From assembly GCA_934045075.1 (NCBI GenBank), contig OW203726.1, forward strand, positions 22,011,488 to 22,075,487: DNA of 64,000 nt. The letters run 5' to 3'. Shown here piece after piece: positions 1 to 11,942 of the stretch. The first letter of the stretch is position 1. Every line of letters begins with the position of its first letter. This stretch comes from Yponomeuta sedellus (lineage: Eukaryota; Arthropoda; Insecta; Lepidoptera; Yponomeutidae). The notes below the pieces were generated by a model, which searched no databases, was not told where the DNA came from, and saw only the letters and a list, made by a program, of their open reading frames with translations. The translations under genes were made by a program, and so were the position numbers.

Positions 1-831
1 TCTATCGATCCGAACCACTTTTGGTCAACTTAAGGTGAAAAATTTATCAGTTTGTGGTTCCATACATTTTGTACGTGACTTTGAAACTTAAAAAGACTTT
101 TAAAGTCAACGACTTTAAAGTTAAAAAAAAATAAAAAAAATATTTACAACATACCTAATTGCTGTTAGTTTCAGAATAAATAAACAATGCGGAGTAGTTA
201 CACCCGGTATAGTTCTTGGTGCACTAATCCATGTTCTTAACCCATAATAATGGGGAAATGGATTTCGAAACAAGCAAGTTGGTAGCAATGTACCAACAAA
301 CTATATTAGACAGTTGGTAACTAATAAATTGTTAAAATAGTTTTATGAAAAAACAAGCTTTAGGTTCTGGGACATTGTTTTTAGATGGAGTAGATTTGCG
401 CAGGAACTATAACATCCTGACAGCTTAGTCGGCCTAGCCTACAGGAAGACAAGTACATACGTGCGGAGCTAAAGTTTTTTTTAATTAGCAACGTCTGTAT
501 CCCACTGCTGGGCAAAAGCCTCTTCTTTAGATTTTCACTTTAGAAAAAGTTTTATGAAGAACGAGTCGATATCCCTTTCATTGGTACCCTTTCGGATGAA
601 TGAACGCATTATCTGGTACTATGGTAGTGGTTTCCTTTTCTTTATTAATTTACGAGCCCTCAAGGACGCGTCCTCTGTGCTGTAGTGTAGTTTAAACTCA
701 TTTTATATTAACTTGCACATATTTTATACTTGCGGAATGCGGAAACTTATTTTTAACTTATAGTTAGTCATTAAGAACTGTCCATGTTTATGTAAGCTGC
801 AAGTTTCCCAAAAAGAAAGAAATAAATAAAT

Positions 832-1212
832 ATCAACTCTTGTATTTTCCCACTGCTGGGGCACGGGTCTCTTCCTGCATCGCAAGAAGGTTAGGCCATA
901 CTCCACCACGGGGGCCAAGTCCGGGTTGGTGGACGAACGTAAGACAGTGGCGGGCCTAACTGTCAGAAGTTATCAAGCCGCCCAAGGCATCTGACATGGC
1001 TTAACGACGGCCATTATATGACCGCCGGCACCAACGGCTTAAAGTGCCTTGCGAATCACGGAAGCGCTCGGAAAAATGCCACTAGCGGTAGTCACGGGAC
1101 GGTCACCCATCCTGTACCTGACCGCGCCTTTTGTTGCTTAACTCAAGTGATTGATTCCAATCACTCGGTTCGCCTAGGCCTCGAGCGCTTCACGAGCGAG
1201 CGCTCCTAGACC
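832..1212 (+). repeat. Interspersed repeat family A, near full copy
   Basis: About 380 bp, from CTTGTATTTTCCCACTGCTG, through CCACCACGGGGGCCAAGTCC, to GATTGATTCCAATCACTCGG. The same order of blocks recurs in about 14 copies here. I cannot name the family. It behaves as a short nonautonomous element, often truncated. Confidence 0.7.
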
Positions 1213-2385
1213 ACGAGCGCTTTGAAGTACGAGTATATATAAATTAACTAAAAAAAGTAGAACTGTAATTCGTCCAACCCGCAAGTCACTCAGTAGTAAG
1301 TACGTAGCAAATCGTACAAATGATATTACCAACTTTCAAGAAAGAAAAGGAAGGATGACCCCTGTATAATAAAATTGTAATTCGCAATAAATTATAGTAA
1401 GGTGAGCGTTTTAATCACAAAGTAATACCGTATGCGTGTACAGTAGAGTCGACAAAAAGATTTCTGCATAGGTACGTGGACTCTACAGGGTGACTTCTAA
1501 TTTGTTCGACGTTTTTGAGGGGACATTCTAACCATAATTAAGAATCATGGAGATGGTTTTGAAATAATGGCGCGATTTTTTTTTATGTTAAGTGATCATG
1601 AGGTGGTTCGGGGTGCTACTGGCGCCACCAATGGAATAAAAATCATAAGTTGTATTATAATTCGTTTTTATCTAAAAGTTCTTTTCAACTGTGAGAATTG
1701 TTTTTAGAATCTACAGTCTAGAACCTAGGGTTACCAATTTAGGGCTTAAATCGATGTTCGCCAAAAACGGTTATAGGATATTAATACTACTTTCAAGGCT
1801 ATATGTTCTAAAAAATAGTCACCACAGACATAAAGATTTTTGATGTTTATATTTTGAAAAAATCATATTATAACCATAACATATAATACATAAAACAATT
1901 TATTGTAAACATAAACAAACAATAAAGTTCCGCAAGAGAATAAAAAGAAAGACATACCTGCATTAAGAAAAACAATAACAAAATCAAATAAAAAAGTAAA
2001 AATTAGAGTGATTTTACCATTTTTTTTTTAAATATCTAAGCACAGAGCTTATTTTTTTAACATAATGCACATCGTATTTTCACTTCTTTATGCATAGGTA
2101 TCAAACGAAAATAGATAAATAGAAAACACTTTGCACAGAAATAAATATTTAAATTTACGGTACTGTCAAATTTAAAGTGGGACTCTAATAGGAACTCTGG
2201 ATAGACAGTTTTGGAAATCATATATATTTACAAATATGTTACACAAATACCGTTATAATACCTACCTACTTTTACGATGATTACAATAATATTAACTCAA
2301 AATGTTGCTAATAGTTTTAAAATCATGCTGTAGCTCTGTTATAATATAAAAAATTAAAGGTTATATATAAGGTAATCAAACTAGG
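1213..2385. other. AT-rich stretch without recognisable gene
   Basis: No credible coding frame, RNA gene or strong hairpin. A diverged piece related to the TIR element at 20370 lies at about 1651-1790. Confidence 0.5.
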
Positions 2386-2439
2386 TGTCAACTTAAAATC
2401 TAGATCGCTTAGGAGAAAAAATGGACAAAAAAACTCCAA

Positions 2440-3430
2440 ACTTAGTCGTTTCAACGGGTTACTTTTGTTACTGGTTACATTTTACCGGGGATTTAACCCG
2501 TTAGTGTTTCATTACAAATAGCACTGTGTTTTTTTTTATTTCTTCAATTGGAGAACGAGCAACCGACCTGAAACGTATACTGCAATGACATAATGACTGC
2601 CAATTTATTAGGCTAGTAGCTGACGTCTCAGGCGGATATACATACTTCGATCGACTTTTTATAATTAGCACAGTGTACACATAAAAACATTAGCTTTGAC
2701 GCTCATATTACACAAGGCTACACCATCATTTTGTAATCGTTAACAATATTTCAGTTAATATTGTTTTCATTATTATAAAGTGCATTAGTGATAAATTAAC
2801 AGTATTTGTAAAAACGTGATTTTCGACCCTTGGTTCAAAGCTCTGAATCTGAATTCCGAATACATCGGAAAATGTTTTGTATAGTTTCAGTTTTGTCATT
2901 TAATATGCAGCTTTAGCAAGTAAAAACAATTTACAGATTTTGTGTTTCATACGACTATAGAGCACATTGGAAATGAAATTACGGAATTTAAAAAATACTG
3001 TCATACGGTTGTCTGTGAGAAATTGCTTTTTGTAATAAGGCTACCGATGGTACTCTGTATCTCTACATGTTTTATAATATGTGATCTGGTCTACAATAAA
3101 GAATATTGTTCGTCTTTATTTTAGGCTCATATTGTAGCAGACTAAATTATCCAGAGGAATTTTCTATAAATATTTGATAACATTCTGCGATTCCAAAATT
3201 TCGCTTCGCAAAAAGCGCTTAAATCAAAACTTCGGAAAAAAATATTTCTTTCAACTATTTCGTCCATAACTTTTTTCGTTTTATATTTTTCCGAATATTC
3301 CTTTTAGGACCTTACAGTTCTTGTAAATACGTGTCTTTTGAGCCTTTTGGTTTGAATATCATGTCTTAACAACTCTCCAGGATATTATAAGGGGATTTAT
3401 CGCACTTTTTCAGGTGTTGGATTACATTGT
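2440..3430. other. AT-rich stretch, nothing recognised
   Basis: Only short frames (longest about 60 codons at 2942) with no family resemblance. Confidence 0.5.
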
Positions 3431-3510
3431 AATGTCGCTGATTCTGGTTCCTACGACACAGGGTATCCTAGTATGGGTCCAGAAGCAATGTATGTGCCTG
3501 TATATAAATG
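3430..3510 (+). repeat. Second tRNA-derived SINE, 3' body fragment
   Basis: GGTTCCTACGACACAGGGTA ... GGTCCAGAAGCAATGTATGT matches the body of the 30690 copy. The head is missing. Confidence 0.55.
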
Positions 3511-3752
3511 TTATGTTATATTTTTCGTGAAATCGGAGCCTACACTGGAGCGGACGAAAATACATTTTCAATGTCACAACAATGGACCGTCGCTCACGGC
3601 CGCTTATAAACGCGTTTTGAATGCGTCGAACCCGCGCGGGAAAAAAGGAAGCAAAACTTATGCTTTATTCCATATCCGTTTGTATGGCTTCTCAGTAACG
3701 TTTCAAAACAGGCATCTACTTCACTGCACGAATTTGTTGACAAAAGAATTTA

Positions 3753-3980
3753 CAGTCTGTTAGTTTTTAGAATATACCTCGGGCTCTAGAGCAGGCTTCG
3801 GATTTCGCCGAAAGCACACGAGTGTAATACTACTTCCTGCTTTGTATAAAACTTTTTTTATTATATTTATTAAAATTTATTAAATCAAGTGTCATAGTTA
3901 GTTCCGATATTCCTATTACACGAATATAATCCACTTCTATCCGATAATAGCCGATGTACATTCTTAAAGCTAACAGACTG
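3753..3980. mobile_element. TIR element with TA target duplication (CAGTCTGTTAG family)
   Basis: Ends CAGTCTGTTAG and CTAACAGACTG, flanked by TA on both sides (3751-3752, 3981-3982), about 228 bp. The interior has ACCTCGGGCTCTAGAGCAGG and a distinctive TATCCGATAATAGCCGATGT end. Probably a Tc1/mariner-type MITE. Confidence 0.75.
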
Positions 3981-4412
3981 TATTTCTTTTTGATACTATG
4001 ACAAGACTTTTAAGAAGACACTCTTTAACTAAAACTTAATCATTGTTTTAATGGATTATTACTCGTAACATAAAAATTGCGCCGGTTGCTTGACTGACAG
4101 GACAAGAATTAATTTCCTTGTTTACTATCAAGTGAAAAATATTCCCGTAACGGTGACGAGCAAAGTACATACTGGTAAATTAATAGGCGACCGGCCTTGT
4201 CCAGACAAGGAAGAAGCGATGCATTTACATACATTATTAAACGAATATTTATTACTTGTTTGCTATGCAAATTATGTTAGCTATCCGTGGGAATAGTATT
4301 TAATAAGCAGCTAATAAACAGTTGGACAAATGGACACAGACCTCTGTCTGAGAGGGTATGGGCTTAGGCACCATGCGTACCCAAAGGGCACCTATACAGG
4401 CAGCCCCAAAGA

Positions 4413-4615
4413 TTCGTCGTCGTCGTCGTCAGGCTATATTAGTCCACTGCTGAACATAGCCCTCCCCTAAAGAGCGCCACGTTGTGCTATCATAAGGGGT
4501 AATGCGCACAGTGCCCACGCTGGGCATGCGGGTTGGGGATCGCAGTTCGGTGGAATTGTACTGCAGGGGGCGCTGCTGCCCACTACCCGGTTTGGCCAGC
4601 CCTAAAGAGTGCAGT
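4413..4615 (-). repeat. LINE 3'UTR family (RTE-like) copy
   Basis: TTAGTCCACTGCTGAACATA, GCGCCACGTTGTGCTATCAT, GGGGATCGCAGTTCGGTGGA, TGCAGGGGGCGCTGCTGCCC. Preceded by (CGT)n. Same order at 49430-49685 (opposite strand) and 62838-63080. Confidence 0.6.
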
Positions 4616-4744
4616 CAAGCCAACAGATGATGATGTAATCCATGCCGATCCGGCTACGGCGACTGCTGTTAGACCAACAGGCTTTGCTGATGTGCCTGAG
4701 TGGGGCTAACGTAAGCAGTCTTGCTGGTAAACATTCGTCCGCGT

Positions 4745-4964
4745 TGTTATATTATTTTTAATGCACTAACCCGTGCTAAGAACAATTTTAAAAACCTATT
4801 TAGAGGCTAGAAATTCCACCAATGCCGAGACTCAAACCCGCTACCTCTGGTTACCCGTGCCAGCCGAGCGCTCAGTTGGAAAGAGCGCTGGCACGGGTAG
4901 CCAGAGGTCACGGGTTCGAATCCCGGCAGTGGTGGAATTTTTAGCCTCTAAATAGGTTTTTAAA
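4745..4964 (-). mobile_element. Fold-back tRNA-like retroposon, near-palindromic copy
   Basis: Direct repeats ATTCGTCCGCGT (4733-4744) and ATTCATCCGCGT (4965-4976) flank it, with one mismatch. Arms 4786-4864 and 4887-4964 are inverted copies, each with a B-box-like GGTTCGAATCCC or its degenerate complement. The full 3' terminus (TTTTTAATGCACTAACCCGTG, read inverted) is at the left only. Confidence 0.8.
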
Positions 4965-5244
4965 ATTCATCCGCGTGTGCCACAAAAAATCCCTTTAAAG
5001 TGACTGTTGCTGGTTGTCAGCCTTTGACTGATCCCGCTTACCGTCATGATCAGTTCGTCTCTTCACTTAAAAGGTGAAGACCAAACGTTAAGGGAAGAGA
5101 AGATATTTTAAGCTTAACTGAAACGCGGTTCAAAAAATTTGTTAAGTACACTTTGTGCCAAAAGGGCTATTATAGCATAAAGGGGTTCTAATTTTGAGTT
5201 TAAGTTCATTGTACTTCTATGTTAAAAATATTTACAATTTTGAT

Positions 5245-5545
5245 TGATACCCCAAGAACAATCTCTGAAGCGAGAGACCCAGGTTAGATTCTCAGTGCGG
5301 GCTTGTATCAATGATTCTATTTTCAAAGTTTTGTACATTTATTGTGAGGTTAAGTAGCATTACCGCTCGCTAAGTGTGAAGGAAAACATCGTGAGGAAAT
5401 CTTAGTATCTGGAGTGTTGAATACTTTGGCACTTGAAATGGCCAATCCGCGGTGGAACGCTGGGTAACTAAGCTCATACTCTCGTTCTCTCTCTCTGAGA
5501 GAAGGCCTGTGCCCTGCAGTGGGACGCTTATATGCTACATAAAAA
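5245..5545 (+). repeat. Third tRNA-like SINE family, copy with body
   Basis: A degraded B-box region (AGGTTAGATTCTCAG) precedes the body TGTGAAGGAAAACATCGTGA ... GAGAAGGCCTGTGCCCTGCA ... TATGCTACAT. Matching copies or pieces: 6770-7010 and 20040-20215 (+), 6655-6760, 10225-10330, 14325-14390, 15940-16125, 27740-27805 and 29335-29440 (-). Confidence 0.55.
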
Positions 5546-5857
5546 GTAACTTAAAGACATTTCACTTCGGATCAACGTCCGCGCTTAACCAACCCGACCA
5601 CTTTAGTATGAAACGGCCGATATATTAAGTTGCCCCCACAGTAAAAGTAGTTCATATTCAGAAATAAAATTCGACTTGAAGAATGTACATTCTATTTGTT
5701 GAATGTCAAGGTACATCAGCTCAGGCTGCCTTCCGCTCTCGTGGAAAATAAGGCGGTAAAGAAATACCACTCTGACTCCACCTATTGAATTGGTATGGGC
5801 CTTCGTTACACGCTGCTTAAAAGTCACCTTTCTTTACCAGTAAGCTTTCAAAACTTC

Positions 5858-5960
5858 CTCCCTCAATCCGGACTTGGCCCCCGTGGTGGAGTATGGCTTA
5901 TACCTTCTTCAGGGAAAAGACCCGTGCCCATCGGTGGGGACATGAGTGGTTGATGATGAA
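5858..5960 (-). repeat. Repeat family A (subtype B), partial
   Basis: Complement of the family's 5' part, with CCATCGGTGGGGACATGAG and a GATGATGA end typical of subtype B. Confidence 0.6.
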
Positions 5961-6769
5961 GCTTCCAAAACAGTCCTACTAATATCATAATGTCAAATTT
6001 TGTGAAGATGTTTGGATGATTGTTACTCATCATGCACTATCGGATTTACATATGACTTGTCGTGCAGATAGACAAGAAAATGTATTCATATCCCGCTAAT
6101 TTGTCTTTCACAATACCAGCTAGTATTTAATATTAACCTTCAATAGGGCATTGGCAAAATAGTCGCCACATCTAATCCAAACTTTTCAACTTGAAATAAA
6201 CTCCAAATACAATGTAAAATCCATTCTACCCATGCCAATTGAGAGTTCAACCATTTTCTAATCTAGACACACAAGTTAAACACATTCTAATGGTCTTGGA
6301 TCCCTAACCTTGTCTTGGAAATCCACCGTTTAGCCAGCAAAACCTTAAAAATACCAGAATACTTCGTAAGTGCAGCTCGCGGCAGCTGACCTAGAAAACA
6401 GTAGCTCTTATGGACCTTGGTATAAAACCGATTATTGAGATTTAAGTGGTAACTGCTGTGGGCTGTATGTTACTGCAAAAATTGCCCTCACCACCTAAGG
6501 TTAAACCTTCGCTAATTCTAAGCTCAGTCCAACCGCAAACTTGAGGAAAATGCCATTCAGCTTGGAGTCGAAGTGAGGTTATGAGTTACTCGTTATAGCA
6601 TTACGATTATAGAATCTACGTGCGATATATTTTGTTTTAAATATCCTATAAACGTCCCCCTGCAGAGCGTAGGCCTTCTCTCAGAAAAAGAATAGGCTTT
6701 ATTACCACGCGTGCCCACCGTGGATTGGCAATTTCGAGCGCTGAGTCATTTGAGCGGCGATAGACCAGT

Positions 6770-7010
6770 GGGTAGAACAGGGCAGGTTCGATTCCCAGCG
6801 CGAGCGAACCAATCGCCTTGTTTTCTAGTTAATGTATATTTGTGAATTTATAGTAACGTTATCACTCGTTAACTATGTGTGAAAACATATTTACATGTCT
6901 TTTCGCTTGAAATAGCCAATCCGCAGAGGGTGTGCGAGGTTATTAAGCTCATTCTCATTCTGAGAGACGGTCCGTGGCCTACAGTAAAGCGTAGATATGC
7001 TACATCTATT
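6770..7010 (+). repeat. Third tRNA-like SINE family copy
   Basis: B-box GGTTCGATTCCCAGC at about 6785, then a body with AACTATGTGTGAAAACATAT and GAGAGACGGTCCGTGGCC, ending TATGCTACATCTA. Confidence 0.55.
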
Positions 7011-7199
7011 GTATAATATAAAGATGAATCGCCGAATGTGTTGGTAAGCGCAAATCTCGGGAGCAGCTGAACCGATTACGCTAATTATTTTTTTAGAATA
7101 TTCCTTGAAGTACGAGAATGGTTCTTATGGAGAGAAAAATAAAAAAAGAAATTAAAGAATCGACTGTTAGGCGATTCGAAGTTTGCTGGGTCAGCTAGT
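7005..7199 (+). mobile_element. Helitron-like nonautonomous element
   Basis: Starts near TCTATTGTATAATATAAAGA with TGAATCGCCGAATGTGTTGG and ends GCTGGGTCAGCTAG followed by T. The TC...CTAG ends with no TIR suggest a Helitron. Related copies at 36004-36163, 59460-59648 and 61378-61553. Confidence 0.55.
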
Positions 7200-7334
7200 T
7201 ACCTATATAAAAATCTCGTGTCACAGTGTTTTTTACTCCTTCGAAACGCGTTAGCGATTATTATTTTTCATTGGTTTTCATATTTAGAAGGTCTGAGAAT
7301 AAATATGAACATAGGCATGTCAAAAAAAAAGAAC

Positions 7335-7635
7335 ATCATCATCATCCACTCATTATGTCCCCATCGAGGGGCACGGGTCTCTTCCCTGAGAAAGGTACAG
7401 GCCATACTCCACCACGGGGGCCAAGTCCGGATTGGTGGAGGCTTGCAAGACTAGTGGCTGGTCTTACTGTCAGAAGTTTTCAAGCCGCCCTAAGGTCTCT
7501 GACTTGGCTTACCGACCAACTGCTTAAAGCCACTAGCGTTGGTCACAGAAGGTCACCCATCCATGCACTGAATGCGCCCTGTGTTGCTTAACCTGCGTGA
7601 TCGTTCAAGATCACTCAGGCAGCCGGAGCTACGAG
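7335..7635 (+). repeat. Repeat family A (subtype B)
   Basis: Begins with a CATCATCATC run and CATTATGTCCCCATCGAGGG; ends at the GATCGTTCAAGATCACTCAG hairpin that distinguishes subtype B. Confidence 0.65.
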
Positions 7636-7884
7636 CGATTCAAAAAAATAACGTGTGCCAGTAAATAATAATAAGGTGCGTCATTGAATCATCGGCGGGT
7701 AACAACAAAAAATTTGTGCATTGCTTTGTGCACTCATCTGCATATTTTATTCTTAATTATTATTGTACCGTTTCAGTTTTGGTGCATACTTTAAGTTTTT
7801 TGTGTGTAGAACCATTGAATTTGAAGTAAGGATTTAAAGTAAAGAAGTAAGGACTTCAAATTCAATGGTAGAACTAACGAATAA

Positions 7885-8075
7885 AGTCTCCATCTATCAA
7901 GAATAGAATGGAATAGAATAGAAAATCTTTATTTGGTACTCATACAGTTTTTAGATACAGTGGAAATTAATATAGCTTAAAATTAATATAGCAGTACCAA
8001 AGAGGTTTCCGCTCAGCTTAATGCCGTAGGAGAGAGAGATACGGCGCTGATTTTCAGCGGATGCCTGAAAACTTA
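7885..8075 (-). repeat. Repeat with CTTTATTTGGTACTCATACA
   Basis: Shares GGCGCTGATTTTCAGCGGAT and the CTCAGCTTAATGCCGTA block with 28560-28720. Probably the poly(A)-end of a LINE read in antisense. Confidence 0.45.
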
Positions 8076-8484
8076 TGACTAAAACTTAAACTAACTAAAA
8101 ATCAACTAAAAAACCTATCGGTCCCACTTACAATATAGACTTGCAGTATTTTGAGAAGGCCAACTTGGTAGATGACAGATAATAGCAAATAGTTCCAGAG
8201 GGCCGCTAGTAAGAAAAATATATACAATTTTATCAATTAAATTATCCAACGTCAACTTTTAGTACTGGTTGTATTTCAAGTAGTATAATTGCCATCAGGT
8301 GGTATCTGACATAATTTAACACACAAAAGATCTCGTTACAGTGTTTGTTTCTCCTCGAATTTGAACTCTTTTGAAACGGCTTCACCAATTGCTATAAGAC
8401 AAATTATGTATATTTGGTAGGTCCGAGAATAGGTCCTAGGCTAATAAATATGGATATCCACTTTTGTGGGGTCAGCTAGTCTTC

Positions 8485-8598
8485 TTCTTTAGGCTATAGG
8501 TATTAGTCCACTGCTGGACATAGCCCTCCCCTAATGAACGACATAGGGCCCTGTCTTCAGCTTGCCACATCCAGCATCTTCCGGCAGTTTTTCGTTTT
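8485..8598 (-). repeat. RTE-type 3' end
   Basis: TTAGTCCACTGCTGGACATA ... CATCCAGCATCTTCCGGCAG on the - strand, directly joined to family A at 8599. Confidence 0.6.
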
Positions 8599-8872
8599 GG
8601 TGGAGGATTGTAATGCAGTGGCAGGCCGTACTGTCAGAAGTTGTCAAACCGCCCATAAGGCCTCTGACATGGCTTAACGACTGCCATTACATGACAGCCG
8701 GCACCAACGGCCTAAAGTGCCTTGCGAAGCACGGAAGCGCTCGGAAAAAATGCCACTAGCGGTAGTCACGGGGTGGTCACCCATCCTGCTCCTGACCGTG
8801 CCTGCTGTTGCTTAACTCAAGTGATTGATTCCAATCACTCGGTTCGGCTAGGCCACGAGCGCCACGAGCGAT
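8599..8872 (+). repeat. Repeat family A, 5'-truncated, joined to an RTE 3' end
   Basis: Starts at GGTGGAGGATTGTAATGCAG directly after an inverted RTE 3' end (8485-8598) and continues to ATTGATTCCAATCACTCGGT. The junction suggests one element landed in the other. Confidence 0.65.
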
Positions 8873-9605
8873 TGCGGGTTCTGCTAGTATGTCTTGAGAC
8901 TTGTAGCTCAGTAATATCAAACTTAACCAAATACCACAAATGGCAGTGTAGCTGTAACCACAGCGGTAATCGATTGTAAGGTATATTTAAGCTTATTTGG
9001 ATACGCAAGTACTTGGTTGAGCAATTTTTTGACATTACAATTAGACTCTAGGAGTTAACAGACTGCCTCAAGGTGAAACTCCCAGACAAACGTAGTTTGG
9101 TTTTTACGTTTAGGAGACTCAAATTGATGTTTGATCCAATTTCGAAGTACGAGTAGATACAAACTTTTCTAAAATCTATTATAGCCTTGAGAAAAAATTC
9201 TTATGAGGCTATAATTTCTTGTTGATTTCATGTTTTCCTGTCTACACTAACCTCGAATTGTGCCCTCTAAACATATTTGCAAAGTTTCATTATGATCCAG
9301 CAATCGTTTGTAAATAGGAACCTAATAACGTTTGTATTTGCTCCTTTAGGGAGACTCTTAAGCGCACAATCTAGCATCTACATTCTATAACACGTAGATT
9401 GGTTTTTATATCGAAAATACGAGACGGATTTGAATGGAACTTTGTACGAGTATATACAGGAGGTTACAAAATCCCACTTTATGAAATGGCTCTATCGTAA
9501 TATTCTAGGTTCTACACTGTAGGTTCTAAAATAGTTGGCATAGTAGTTAAGATTGCTCATAAAAATGTTAGACAAATACTTTTAGCCAAAAACAAGTAAT
9601 GTTTT

Positions 9606-9861
9606 ACATTTTTTTTAATACACTAACCCATATCAATGACAATTTAAAGAACCTATTTAGAGGCTAAACATTTCTCTGGCTATCAGTGTGCCAGCGCTCT
9701 TTCCAACTGAGCTACTGGGCGACTCACCAGCATCAGTGAAAATTTGAACCTCTTTACAATATTCTCTGTATTACGTACAGGCAGCGACATCTGGCTGAAG
9801 TAATTTGCATCACTTGCATGGCATAGGTGAAATTTTTAGCCCCTAAATAGGTTTTTTTTTA
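9606..9861 (-). mobile_element. Fold-back tRNA-like retroposon, diverged copy
   Basis: 12-bp direct repeat AAGTAATGTTTT (9594-9605 and 9862-9873). The full 3' terminus is at the left (TTTAATACACTAACCC). A short inverted copy of the 3' region (TTTTTAGCCCCTAAATAGG) is at the right. The tRNA-like part lacks its B-box half. Confidence 0.75.
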
Positions 9862-9924
9862 AAGTAATGTTTTTTTCCATTGGTGGCTACCTAGCATAGC
9901 CCCATCGATCGATCGATTCCATAT

Positions 9925-10212
9925 CAACCCTTGTATGTCCCCACAGCTGGGGCACACCATATTCCACCACGGGGACCAAGTCCGGGTCGGTGGAGGATTG
10001 TAAGACAGTGGCAGGTCTTACTGTCAGAAGTTATCAAGCCGCCCATACGGCCTCTGACATGGCTAAGCAAAGCACTGAAGCGCTCCGAAAAAATGCCACT
10101 AGCGGTAGTGGCGGGACGGTCACCCATCACGCACTGTACAATGCCTGTTGTTGCTTAATGCTTAACGCAAGTGATTGATTCCAATCACTCGGTTTGACTA
10201 GGCCACGAGCGT
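9925..10212 (+). repeat. Repeat family A with internal deletions
   Basis: Contains CCACCACGGGGACCAAGTCC, TTATCAAGCCGCCCATACGG and the final GATTGATTCCAATCACTCGG block, but lacks the middle GACAGCCGGCACCAACGGC region. Confidence 0.65.
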
Positions 10213-10677
10213 TAGCAACATGAAGCGCCTTAATTACCATGCATGCTCCCCGTGGATTGGCGATTGGTGGATGTACTTGAACAGAGGTACTTGAACACCT
10301 TAGACACTCAGGTTTCGTCACGATATTTTTCTTTACGGTTACCGAGTGGTATTGCTTGGTATTCAAATATTATATATGACTGGTAAAAATTAAATTAACA
10401 AAAATTGTTTGATTTTCGAAAATTGGCCTTGAGCACAGATCTAATTAGTTATGTTTATTATACTAGTCTGCGTTTATACCATCGAAGGTTTGGCTTACAT
10501 GCTCTGTTCAGTACTATAGAATACTGTTTTCGCGCGTCCTATTAACGAGTTTAATTATTAAATTAAAACACCAAAAAATAAAAAGACGCATCTCACGCTA
10601 GTCACCTTGCGGCTGAGATTATAGGAAGTCTAACCAATGTAAACAAGTTTTTTTTTAGCTAACTCTAGAGAAACAAA

Positions 10678-10800
10678 ACATCACAGAACTTCACGCCTGT
10701 ATCCCAGAGGGGAGGCAGAGAGAGACCAGGGACTGCCACTTGCCACGATATTTCGTCTTCGCTTCATCAGCATTCTGTCGTCATCAGAATCAGATAATTC
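10678..10800 (-). repeat. RTE-type 3'UTR fragment
   Basis: CACGCCTGTATCCCAGAGGG ... CCAGGGACTGCCACTTGCCA is the complement of the 3' end of the copy at 26115-26800. A similar piece lies at 54190-54300. Confidence 0.6.
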
Positions 10801-10928
10801 AGAAATGTACTTATCTACATAGTTTATCCCCAAATACGGCCCCAAGGAACATAGTGTAAAAAAATACAAAACGTAAAGAAATATTCTTTTTATCGTCTGT
10901 TCGTCAATTAGTTGTAAGAACACAAATT

Positions 10929-11128
10929 ACACAATTTTTATTTTTAATGCACTAACCCGTGCTAAGGAACAAATTTAAAAATCTATTTAGAGGCTAAAAA
11001 TTTCACCCATGCCGGGACTCGAACCCGCAACCTCTGGCTATCCGTATCCGTATCTGGTACGGATAGCCAGAGGTTGCGGGTTCGAGTCCCGGCATGGGTG
11101 AAATTTTTAGCCTCTAAATAGGTTTTTA
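10929..11128. mobile_element. Fold-back tRNA-like retroposon, near-perfect palindrome
   Basis: 13-bp direct repeat AAGAACACAAATT (10916-10928 and 11129-11141). Arms 10975-11046 and 11058-11129 are nearly perfect inverted copies of the B-box half of the unit around an 11-nt centre. The full 3' terminus is only at the left. Confidence 0.85.
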
Positions 11129-11141
11129 AAGAACACAAATT

Positions 11142-11265
11142 GTATTTCTTAATGACTCGCGATACTCATACATAGTTTATATATTGAACGAGTAAAATCG
11201 CGATGGTAAGGTAATTACGTTTTACCTAATAAATAATCGCGATTTGACCCGTTTAATAAATAACT
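11142..11265. mobile_element. Short inverted-repeat element related to Penelope-like termini
   Basis: The left part (TTCTTAATGACTCGCGATAC...) matches the left end of the element at 51828. The right part (ACCTAATAAATAATCGCGAT, then GACCCGTTTAATAAATAA) matches its right end. Flanked on both sides by AAGAACACAAATT (11129-11141 and 11266-11278), so it looks like a deletion derivative with a 13-bp target duplication. Confidence 0.65.
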
Positions 11266-11304
11266 AAGAACACAAATTCTTTCTCGGGTGAGACCGCGAT
11301 AATA

Positions 11305-11475
11305 ATATGGTAAACGCAGCGTAGGACGCCCGCAGATTTACTGGACCGACGATCTGATGCAGATAGTAATCTGTAACAGGATGAGGATGGCTGAGGACAA
11401 AGGGAAGTGGTGCCTAGGGGAGGCCTTTAAAGAACGAGTTTTGGCTATACTCGTCCACAGCTTGATTGCTGCTGC
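11305..11475 (+). pseudogene. RTE-type RT C-terminal fragment
   Basis: The + strand reads RRPQIYWTDDLMQIV and MRMAEDKGKWCLGEAF, a degraded version of the GRPxxRWTDDL...AxDRxxWRxxGEAY tail. Confidence 0.6.
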
Positions 11476-11942
11476 GCTTGACAGAAATTGATTGACACCA
11501 ATTCTGTCAAACTTTGAGCTAGCTTCCGATTCAAACGAAAGCGTCCTTCGTGGATCCAATAGCTTAACAAAGGTAGGCACAGTAATAGGGTCCCGTTTGC
11601 ACCCTTTCATAGCGGGACCCTAAAATTAGCAAACGGTCACAATTATGCAAAATATAACTTTCGTGAAGTTTTACATAACGCTGACATAACATAACCGGAG
11701 AGATATCCGTCTTGAATTTAAATTGTTTTTTAATGCGAATCTCCATTTGGTTTTATTCTGGTCTAAAAATAGTAAACGGAGGCTAGCCAAAAATAAGCCA
11801 AAGATGTAACAATTAACTGTGTGAAAGTAGTTAATGATAGTTACTTGTGTTTTCGGTAATTATTAATTAAAAAAACATTATTTTAATTGTTGAGCTGGTT
11901 AATTATCTAGCTTCAAGTCACAATCACTACGATTGTCTAATC

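Noticed and set aside
7218..7591. Overlapping 78- and 121-codon frames
   Set aside because: They run through repeat family A; frame content differs from other copies and has no conserved protein.
11338..11610. 90-codon - strand frame
   Set aside because: Antisense of an RTE RT tail fragment read on the + strand.
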